From: Okapia johnstoni
Taxonomy: Eukaryota; Chordata; Mammalia; Artiodactyla; Giraffidae
DNA: 64,000 bases
Assembly (NCBI GenBank): GCA_024291935.2
Contig: CM044321.1
Span: 65,280,985 to 65,344,984 of the forward strand
Direction: 5' to 3'
Under the pieces are notes generated by a model that saw only the letters and a program-made list of their open reading frames with translations, did no database searches and had not been told where the DNA came from. The position numbers and the translations under genes are program-made. Within the stretch, counting starts at the first letter, position 1. Every line of letters starts with the position of its first letter. This document shows positions 56,246 to 64,000 of the stretch, in pieces.

Positions 56246-56875
56246 TGTCTGTTGGACAGAATTTAGTCACATTTTGTAGCTAGAAGAAAGGATGGCTAGG
56301 AAGTATAGACTACCAGCTAACACACTAGTGTTCTATTACTAAAGAAGGGTAGAAGGGATATTGTGGGGACAATTAGTTGTCTCTTCTCTTCCATCTCCTA
56401 TGTCTATGAAGAGAAGTATTCTTGATTCACTGGGGCATTAAAAAAATAAATCAATTCTTCTTCGGGGGAAGTTACCATCTTTGTACAAAGACAAGTATCT
56501 GCCAACTTAAGTTACTCTATTACGCAGTATTGAATTAGGCCACAAATGGTGATCCAAGTGGTATGTAACACATTTTCAGAAAATGATATGATCTCTGTTG
56601 GATGAAGCATTTTTACTTAAGTCTTTTTGGAGTAAATGAGATTTGAAATAAGTCTGAGAGGACAAGCAGAGTTTTAATCAGGTAGAAAGGACATACTGAC
56701 GGGTATGGTCAGGAGGCTCCTTCTGGAAAATAGAATCTTCTGTAGAAGGTTCTCTAAAACTGGGAATATCTAGACTTCACTTGTTCTTCATCAGTCAGAA
56801 ACTGATATGTACTGACTAGGAATATTAATACTGCACTTGAATCAAGAGAATGGAGAATAGGAAGTGGAAGGAAGT
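56246..56875. other. Unassigned non-coding stretch
   Basis: No repeat or gene recognised. Confidence 0.4.
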
Positions 56876-57079
56876 GGAAGTGGAGTTGCTCAGTCACGTC
56901 TGACTCTTTGCGACCCCATGGACTGTATAGCCTAACAGGCTCCTCCGCCCATGGGATTTTCCAGGCAATAGTACTGGAGTGGGCTGCCATTTCCTTCTCC
57001 AGGGGATCTTCCCAACCCAGGGATTGAACTCAGGTCTCCCGCATTGAAGACAGACGCTTTACGGTCTGAGCCACCACTG
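56876..57079 (-). mobile_element. Bov-tA SINE
   Basis: Antisense copy: gagttgctcagtcacgtctg, gcccatgggattttccaggc, gggattgaactcaggtctcc, tacggtctgagccacca. A ggaagtgg-type repeat precedes it at 56862-56882. Confidence 0.93.
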
Positions 57080-58038
57080 GAGTGGGTAGAGAATAGGAGC
57101 AATTACTGAAGACCGTCAGAAGTTTCATAAGAACATATCGTGATCAGTTTTGGAAAATAAGAAAGAGAAGTTTTGTATTTGATGTTGATGAAGAAGTATT
57201 GTTTGGTCCTCAGTAGCATAATGTGTTCCAAATACATACACACTTCTTTCTCCCTTTACCAAACAGTTAGGGGTGTGACAGAGTACAGAGATATAGAAAA
57301 CTTTGATGACATAAGATTTGGACTGAAACAGAAAACTTTATCTCTTCTGGCTCAATATTTTTTTTTATCTCCTGCAGATAGAAGGGACTGGGGTGGGGAG
57401 CAGACTCCACAGAGCACTTTTCATAACCTCCAGAAAGGTTTCACTGCTGACTTGCTTCTGCATGTGCTCAGGCCTATATCCTTCTGTGTGACAGGGTTTG
57501 CTGTGCAGACAGGTGAGAGGAAATGGGGCTGGATAAAGGAAAGGCCCAGGAATGAGTGGTGTCGAGGGTGGGATACAAACTGCATGGAAGTTTGTATGCA
57601 GGACTTCCTGTTCCCCATACCTCAGGAGATCATACAGTCATCAGCTGTCAACTTGCACAGTGATCAAAGTAATAAAGTAGTCACAATCAGCTGCCAATTT
57701 ACATGGTTTGTGATAAAGTAACATTCGGATGGAAAATGAGGACTGTGCCTCTGCTGATGACATGTATTAATATTTTCAAACTCTTCATTTAAAAAACCAT
57801 AATGCCTTTGTTGAGACTATTGTCACAAGGCTGAAGAATCTTTTAGTTTTACATATTTTCAAGAGAAAATAAGTCCTGAGTGTATCTTTTCCTGCCAAAA
57901 TGTGGAAGAAATCCTTAGCTGTTCCTTACAGGACACTCAGAAGCTGAGATGGGCTGCCTGAGACTAGAATTTGTAGAAGTGTTCTACAATCAGTCAGGTG
58001 ATGCAGCCAGCCTTTTGGAACAGTAATAGTATCACTAT
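57080..58038. other. Unassigned stretch containing a 182-codon frame
   Basis: No repeat family recognised. It contains the longest open frame outside BovB that is not SINE-derived (57173-57721, plus). Confidence 0.4.
57173..57721 (+). other. Open reading frame of unknown status, 182 codons
   Basis: I do not recognise this product. The frame starts at an ATG with a second in-frame Met two codons later. It has no obvious signal peptide, though its N-terminus is mildly hydrophobic (CLVLSSIMC). A tryptophan- and charge-rich segment lies in the middle (ERKWGWIKERPRNEW). No domain, repeat or catalytic motif is visible. Codon usage cannot be judged by eye. No promoter, splice partner or polyadenylation context supports expression; an aataaag lies in frame near 57671. 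Chance is the default explanation for a frame this length in 64 kb, but it is not part of any repeat I can name. Confidence 0.12.
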
Positions 58039-58050
58039 AAAGGAAACATA

Positions 58051-58329
58051 TGGAGAAGGCAACGGCACCCCGCTCCAGTACCCTTGGCTAGAAAATCCCA
58101 CGGACAGAGGAGCCTGTTAGGCTACAGTCCATGGGGTCGTGAAGAGTCGGACACGACTGAGCGACTTCACTTTCACTTTTCACTTTCATGCATTGGAGAA
58201 GGAAATGGCAATCCACTCCAGTGTTCTTGCCTGGAGAATCCCAGGGACGGGAGAGCCTGGTGGGCTGCCGTCTGTGGGGTCGCGCCGAGTCGGACGCGAC
58301 TGAAGCGACTTAGCAGCAGCAGCAGCAGC
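58051..58329 (+). mobile_element. Bov-A2 SINE (dimer), young
   Basis: Two sense Bov-A units with the cactttcacttttcactttc linker and an (agc)n tail. A perfect 12-bp target-site duplication, aaaggaaacata, lies at 58039-58050 and 58330-58341. CpGs remain in the second unit (gtcgcgccgagtcggacgcg), indicating little decay. Confidence 0.97.
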
Positions 58330-58341
58330 AAAGGAAACATA

Positions 58342-58952
58342 CCTGGAAATCTACAGCTTCAGCTTGTAAAGCCAGCTTCCTATTTCGGCTTAAGAGATGT
58401 ATTATTCTGTGACATCCATTGGGAAAAAAGAGTGTGTTTGTTAGCATATGCGAGAAGCACAAACCAGCATTGTGCATGAGCTCCAGAGCTCACCAGCAGA
58501 GATGGATTCCCCTCTGAAGGACTGTTAATAAAGGCTGTGGCAGCAGCTAGGATTTGTAAGAGGACAGAGAAAAGAATGGAGGTGTTGAAAGACTTCCGTG
58601 CATTCTAATAGGAAGAAGACAATGGCCAATTGATAGAAAGAGAATCCAGAAAAATAGGGTCCACAATGTATGCACTATAAAAGAGTAGAATGTATCAAAT
58701 ATTAAGATAAATAGATAGATATTTTATAGAGAGTTTCAGAATTAAAAATTTCAAATACCATAGTATTATACCATATAAGATTTAATTATATTCATTCTCA
58801 TTTTTAGTTTGATTAAAGAAACACTTTATCTGATTTTTAATGGAAATGCAGGGTGGAAGAAATGAAGCATAGAACTACTTAAATGGTGTCTGCTTGTCAT
58901 ACCGTGGTTACTCCCAAATATATAAGAAAGTGGTGAAAAGTGATAGAAAAAT
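58342..58952. other. Unassigned AT-rich stretch
   Basis: Short (gata)n-like patch at 58706-58720. No gene or repeat family recognised. Confidence 0.4.
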
Positions 58953-59085
58953 GCATTTTTTTTTTTTTTTTTTGGCTGTGTTGTGTGCCTTTCAAGGTCT
59001 TCTTAATTCCCTGAACAGGAATGGAATCCATGTCCCCTGCAGTGGAAGTACAGAGTCCTAACCAGGGACCACCAGGGAAGTCCTA
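58953..59085 (-). mobile_element. CHR-type SINE, short form
   Basis: A long T-run (58956-58974), then ggctgtgttgtgtgcctttc, gaatggaatccatgtcccct and ccaggga-type reversed head. Antisense. Confidence 0.8.
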
Positions 59086-59529
59086 CAAAAGTGCTATTCT
59101 TGAGATAATGTTAATACCTTCCAATAGAAAACTCTAAGACTGGGTAAATTTAAAAAACCCAATGAATGAATAAATTATCTGGGAACTGGAGGGGAAAAAA
59201 ATAGTCCGATCCTTTAATGTCCTGTGTGATTCTGGTTTGCTCAGCACAGGTTCTCACTGCTTCTGTGGACTCGATAAATAGAGATCCTAAGGTCTGCAGT
59301 CTCTCCCACTACCAGCCAGTGACCCTAGTCACCACACCCTATTTCATTCTGAGTGCATGCTCACAAGAGCCCTGAAATGAAGGCAGGGCAGGAAGCCTGG
59401 GTCATAAGAAGGTTCAGACTAAGGCTGAAAGGTCTCTAATACTCTCACTCATATTTTGATCTTTGCTATACCTCATGTTTGTTGTTCTCCCACAGACATT
59501 CCGATTATGTTATTATTTCTAAAAACCTT
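59086..59529. other. Unassigned non-coding stretch
   Basis: No repeat or gene recognised. Confidence 0.35.
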
Positions 59530-59965
59530 CAATGATTGAGTCAAGTCACTCCTTCTCAGCCTTCTACATAAATCTGTTTATACAGTGGCTCAATCCATCT
59601 TTAATGTCATTTCCCCCCATACCCTGCTTTCACTGAGGAGTTCAGACCTGCCCTGGGCAACCCTGTTTGCACATTCCTATTCACACTCTTTCCTTTCCCC
59701 CAAACCTCTCTCTTATCCATACATGCTTCTTATGTCCTCAAACAAGAGTCTTTCTACTCTGATTTAACATTTAACAATCTTTTTTTTTTTAATTTTTAAT
59801 TTCAGCACTCACCAGAGTATCTATTGAATTAGAAGTACTCATATACTATGTGTTTACCCTCTACCAGACTGAGTTCTTGGCCATAGATTCTGCTGTTTGT
59901 ATTCTCTATATTGGGTCCCCAGAGTTCCATAAAGTGGGCCTTGCAGATAGATGCTCACTCGGTGT
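59530..59965 (+). mobile_element. L2 LINE 3' region
   Basis: Sense L2-like order: a cactccttctcagccttcta block, ccctgtttgcacattcctat, ccctctaccagactgagttc, ttgggtccccagagttccat, ttgcagatagatgctcactc. A T-run at 59780-59790 interrupts it. Confidence 0.6.
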
Positions 59966-60108
59966 TTCTCAGAATCTAACATCTGTTGGACCATTGTCTT
60001 GTTTTATTATTTAGCTTGTCACTCATCCATGCTTTCCCTACCCAGCTGAATTGCATGTCCTTTGAATACAACTGTCCTATTTTGTAGAAGCTTAAAAATA
60101 CTATTATT

Positions 60109-60240
60109 CAGGGAATTCCCTGGTGGTCCAGTGGTTAGGACTTGGAGCTTTCACTGCCGGGGCCTGGGTTCAATCCCTGGTCAGGGAACTAAGATCCTGC
60201 AAGCTATGTGGCGTGGCAAAAACAAAACAACAACAACAGA
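60109..60240 (+). mobile_element. CHR-type SINE, short form
   Basis: Very well preserved: gggaattccctggtggtcca, gtggttaggacttggagctt, ctgccggggcctgggttcaa, ctaagatcctgcaagctatg, then an (aac)n tail. Confidence 0.93.
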
Positions 60241-60611
60241 ACGATATGATGATTGAAAGAAGGGTGATAGCGTGAGAAATGATACATGGGAGGATAATGT
60301 TTTTAAAGCTGACTTGTGTACCCAAACTCTTGTGTATGTGACTTTTATAATCACAGTTATGTCACCCCTGCCATGGCAACATAGGTAATATAGCGAGCCA
60401 TTTCTTTTACTTCTCTTCATTCTGGTAATTTCAACAGAAAATAAATATTTTAAAAGGTACAAGTATTTTACTTGACAAATGATACTAGGATTTTGCCAAG
60501 ATTTTTGTATTTTTTGGAAAATAGCATCCAGAATTTGCTGAAAGAATATGAGATTCTCCATGCTACTGAAGTGTAGGATATTATGACTTTTAGAGGGGAT
60601 ATTCTCTAAAG
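60241..60611. other. Unassigned non-coding stretch
   Basis: A 145-codon minus-strand frame (60181-60618) covers this span but begins in the CHR SINE side and shows no domain; treated as chance. Confidence 0.4.
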
Positions 60612-60857
60612 TTTGCATTTATTAATTGCTGGCATATTTTGAGGGCTTATTGTGTGTTAGGCACTCTTACAAGAGCTTTACATGTGTTGTTTTATTTAAT
60701 CCTCGTAACAAGTTCAGAAGCAGGCTCTATTATTTTTCTCATTGTTTTACAGTTAAGGAAGTTGAGACAAAGTGTTTTATAATCGGCTCCAAGTCATACA
60801 GTCACTTGGCAGAGCTGGGATCTAAGTCCAGCCAGCCTGACTCCAGGGTCTGAAGAT
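60612..60857 (-). mobile_element. MIR SINE, nearly full length
   Basis: Antisense MIR in full order: ttgagggcttattgtgtgtt, aggcactcttacaagagctt, tttaatcctcgtaacaagtt, ctcattgttttacagttaag, gcagagctgggatctaagtc, cagcctgactccagggtctg. Confidence 0.92.
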
Positions 60858-61527
60858 TATTCCGACGTTACAGGAGGGAGGGGTGTTTTTCTTCTGTCTT
60901 TGAGGGCAAGGCCAGCCACAGACACAGGTCATTGCTGCCCCAGATCAGCTACCTCAGAGGGGTGTCAGGCAGCAACGAGGCCCTGTGATGTGCCTACAGA
61001 GCTCTCTCCTCCTTGCACACTGTCTGTAGGGACTGGTACATGCAAATTATTGCTGGGAAGCCAAGCAGTTTCTACAGAGCCCGGGCATTAATAGGAAAAC
61101 GATTCAATCTTCAGGGGGAAGTCCCAAATTGACTAGAGTTGATTCAGCTAAACGAGGTGTCAAGGTGTAAGCCAGGATATTAATCACACTTCCTCCCTCC
61201 AGCCACGATGCCTCCCTGTTCGTGGGAGCCAGAACCTGAGGGCACAGGGAAGAGGGCTCTGTGCTCCCAAGAGCGGTTCTGCTTCATCTGCTCTTCCCAT
61301 TCCCACCAGTGCCTTGACTCTGTCCCCAGTCTGCCAGGCTTTCTGCTGTGTTCAGCCCCAAATCATGTACAAACTAGAGTCAAAATAGTGCTCAGGAAAA
61401 TGCCACAGTAAGATAAAATTGTATAGCAGTTTTCAAATCTGGTTAGCTAATGTTGAATAATTTAAACATTGCAATTCATGTCATTTTTATTGTTATTGCT
61501 AACTTTTAAGGTTCACTTTGGTTATGC
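60858..61527. other. Unassigned, GC-richer stretch
   Basis: 60.88-61.35 kb is moderately GC-rich, with frames of 63-67 codons but no domains. No repeat recognised. Confidence 0.4.
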
Positions 61528-61881
61528 CTGCTTCCCTTGTGGCTCAGCTGGTAAAGAATCCACCTGCAATGCGGGAGACCTGGGTTCAATCCCTGGGTTG
61601 GGCAGATCCCCTGGAGAAGGAAAAGGCTACCCACTCTAGTACTCTTGCCTGGAAAATCCCATGGATGGAAGAGCCTGGTAGGCTGCAGTCCATGGGGTCG
61701 CTATAGTGACCTCATTTTCACTTTTCACTTTCATGCATTGGAGAAGGAAATGGCAACCCACTCCAGTGTTCTTTCCTGGAGAATCCCAGGAACGGGGGAG
61801 CCTGGTGGGCTGCCGTCTATGGGGTCGCACAGAGTCGGACACAACTGAAGCGACTTAGCAGCAGCAGCAGCAGCAGCAGCA
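61528..61881 (+). mobile_element. Bov-tA / Bov-A2 composite SINE
   Basis: A tRNA-like head (cttcccttgtggctcagctg) and one Bov-A unit are joined through a ttttcacttttcactttc linker to a second Bov-A unit with an (agc)n tail at 61857-61881. Combines features of the Bov-tA and Bov-A2 forms in one element. The first unit's end is shortened (gtcgctatagtgacc). Confidence 0.93.
61857..61881. repeat. (AGC)n SINE tail
   Basis: About eight AGC units at the 3' end of the composite SINE; a likely variable trinucleotide. Confidence 0.9.
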
Positions 61882-62039
61882 TGCATATGACTGCATAATA
61901 CAAAAATATATATGATGTAAAAAAAAAAACCCACATGGTATGTGTGTATAATATAGATGGTTTGTATAGTGATGTATGAATATATGATTGACACTAAGCC
62001 TGGATAATAGATATCAGATAGATAGATTGTCTTAACTGA

Positions 62040-62170
62040 CTATTCAAGTGCAGTGCACCTAGGTTAGAATCTCAGCTCTAACATTTACTAGCTCACTGTT
62101 AACTTTTTAAAGAACTTCAAGCTCTAAAATGAGGATAATATCCCTAGTTCATGAGCATATTCCATTTATA
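62040..62170 (+). mobile_element. MIR fragment
   Basis: Sense MIR: ggttagaatctcagctctaa, catttactagctcactgtta, ctctaaaatgaggataatat, ccctagttcatgag. Confidence 0.75.
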
Positions 62171-63174
62171 ATCTAGAATTTTTTCTTTCCTGAATGTTGA
62201 GTTTCCTGCTTTTAGAAAATATGAGTTGAGGAAATTAAGGGTCTCTGACCTTGAAATAAAATCCTGCCCTCCTAGGGAGAGGCCCGGATGTCAACAGAAG
62301 AGGTAACCTTTCAGCAATAATCCCTTTGTGCCTTCTATGACAAATTTCTTAGGTTGATCTGGAATCTACATGACAGATTGTTGGTGCTAAAAGCCAATGA
62401 GCTCCATCTATGTGAAGTATGGGTCTTTTGAAAAACAAATAAATCCAATTAAAGAAGAGAACTCAGAAGGAGGAAGACAAATGGTTTGGTTTGTTGTGTT
62501 TATTATGCCAGCTCAACTAGAATGCCAAAGTCAGAAAGTTTGTAACTAGGTAGGTGAGTAAAAATACGTACAGTTAAGTCTCAAAGCTTTTTTCTTCATT
62601 TATTGGTCTTCATACCCAGTTATATCACCCACCCCCCCTTCAAGTCAATGGATTCTCTTCTTTTTAGCTGAAAAGAAACACAATCCAAAATGGCAGGAGC
62701 ATAATTCTAATTTATTTCCATTTCAGATTTTTATACCTGTAATTATGTTTGTGTTAAATTAGATGAAAATGTCAATCTACCAATTTGCTTATTCCTTTGT
62801 AACCTTTTGCATGCAAAGTTTATCATTCTGACAAATAAAAGGGCTCTCCAAACTTGACACCAAAGAAGAAATGCAAATTATATTTCTCCATATTAGAAAA
62901 CAACTATCAATCATGTCATTTAAAAATTAGGTGAGATTTCCAATGAAGTTTGAAATCTTTAGCTGTTTGGAATCTGTGATATTGAAATATGACTTGATTT
63001 AATATTAAAAGAGGAAAATTAGTGAGAGCAGATATTTTAATTGTTAATTCAAATAACCCAAACATTAATTGAAGGCCTGAATAAACTGCAGATTCCACTT
63101 TAGGAAAACCATTTGGAAACTTTTTTTGCGATTTCTGAAGGATGCAAGTAACTCTTAAAATACAGAACTCCAGT
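62171..63174. other. Unassigned AT-rich stretch
   Basis: About 1 kb without recognised repeat or gene. Confidence 0.4.
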
Positions 63175-63184
63175 TTACTTTGAT

Positions 63185-63410
63185 TAGGGCTACTCTGGTG
63201 GCTCAGATGGTAAAGAATCTGCCTGCAGTAATGTTGGAGGCATGGATTCGATCCCTGGGTAGGGAAGATCCCCTGAAGAAGGGAATGGCTACCCACTCCA
63301 GTATTCTTGCCTGGAAAGTTCCATGGACAGAGGAACCTGGTGAGCTACAGTCCACGGGGCTGCAAAGAGTCGGACATGACAGAAGGGCTAACATTGTGTA
63401 TGTGTGTGTG
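63185..63410 (+). mobile_element. Bov-tA SINE with TG tail
   Basis: Sense copy (agggctactctggtggctca, ggattcgatccctgggtagg, ggctacccactccagtattc, gcaaagagtcggacatgaca), ending in a tgtgtatgtgtgtgtg tail. A perfect 10-bp duplication, ttactttgat, lies at 63175-63184 and 63411-63420. Confidence 0.96.
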
Positions 63411-63420
63411 TTACTTTGAT

Positions 63421-63827
63421 GAAATAGAAGCTAGCATTTTCCAAGATATCTGACTCTAGCTTCCTCCCTTTCCAGAAACTACCCCATTTCTTATTTTTAT
63501 GTAGCATTTCATTTCACAAATTGCTTCATGAACACTGGCCTTTAAAATACGAGAACTGGTTTTCCTGGCTTTTAGCTGCCAAGAAGAGTAGATCATCTGA
63601 AGTCTCAGGTCCAGGTAAAGCAAGTCCCAGGGGAAAGGAGCACATTCCTCATCTCCTCCACTGAGATGACGGTGGGTTGGAGGGCCAGTGACTTCCTATG
63701 ACTCCTTTTCCATCACACGTCTTTGCTTTGCTCTCTCTGCTCTTGTTCTCGGCCGAGGACTTTGCGAAAGAAGAGAAGACAGGTGTACAGACCACCCTGA
63801 TTGGAATTAATAGCAACATCTCCAAGG
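63421..63827. other. Unassigned non-coding stretch
   Basis: No repeat or gene recognised. Confidence 0.35.
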
Positions 63828-64000
63828 TTAGTGTTAGTCTCTTTGTGTGACTGACTCTTTGTGACCCCATTGACTGTAGCTCACCAGGCTCCTCTGTCCA
63901 TGGGATATCCCAGGCAAGAGTACTGGAGTGGGTTGCCATTTCCTTCTCCAGGGGATCTTCCCGACCCAGGGATCGAACCTGGGTCTCTTGCATTGCAGGC
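63828..64000 (-). mobile_element. Bov-tA SINE, partial at window edge
   Basis: Antisense copy (gtgttagtctctttgtgtga, ccatgggatatcccaggcaa, gggatcgaacctgggtctct, gcattgcaggc), cut by the end of the window. Confidence 0.93.

Noticed and set aside
60181..60618. 145-codon minus-strand frame as a gene
   Set aside because: It overlaps a CHR SINE at one end, has no domain, and no supporting signals.
1..64000. CRISPR array, operon, prophage or other prokaryotic system
   Set aside because: No direct-repeat/spacer pattern, no tightly packed long ORFs, and repeats throughout are ruminant SINE/LINE families.

Overview
The window looks like a piece of a ruminant (bovid-like) nuclear chromosome. The evidence is its interspersed repeats: Bov-tA and Bov-A SINEs, CHR-type tRNA-derived SINEs, an RTE-type BovB LINE in at least eight copies, and artiodactyl-style L1 3' ends. 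Below them lies the usual mammalian layer of MaLR/ERVL LTRs, MIR, L2 and MER5-type hAT fragments. All repeat names come from reading the sequence against remembered consensus shape, not from a database search. I cannot tell cattle, sheep, goat or another pecoran apart.

I found no host protein-coding gene I can defend, no tRNA or rRNA gene outside SINE heads, and no CRISPR or operon-like structure. Most open frames here are either shadows of SINE/BovB sequence or short chance frames. The only recognisable protein is the BovB reverse transcriptase. It is a 5'-truncated, multiply broken copy at about 3.78-5.77 kb, with its A, B and C polymerase motifs still readable. Further antisense fragments lie at 28.0, 28.7, 44.2, 45.5, 48.7 and 53.4 kb.

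Layout. 0-31 kb and 43-64 kb are dense in ruminant-specific insertions, about one per 1.5 kb by my count. Several are nested with visible target-site duplications. Examples are BovB inside a MaLR LTR at 8.3-9.4 kb, a SINE inside an L1 at 10.9-11.5 kb, a SINE inside a SINE at 24.9-25.4 kb, and a three-level BovB-in-Bov-tA-in-MER5 stack at 27.9-28.7 kb. Between about 30.85 and 43.29 kb there are no BovB, Bov-tA, Bov-A or CHR insertions. That span holds only ancient LTR and MIR relics, unique sequence, a G-quadruplex-like tract and a small tandem duplication. It is the best candidate for hidden function. An extremely AT-rich microsatellite block at 47.7-48.6 kb is split by a Bov-A2 insertion.

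There are no genes to work together in a pathway. The biology visible here is retrotransposition history: BovB and L1 machinery, the SINEs they presumably mobilised, and their insertion into one another. No convincing new biological system is visible. The observations worth checking are the young-repeat desert, the nested insertions, a perfect 13-bp hairpin, secondary-structure-prone tracts, and one unexplained 182-codon frame.
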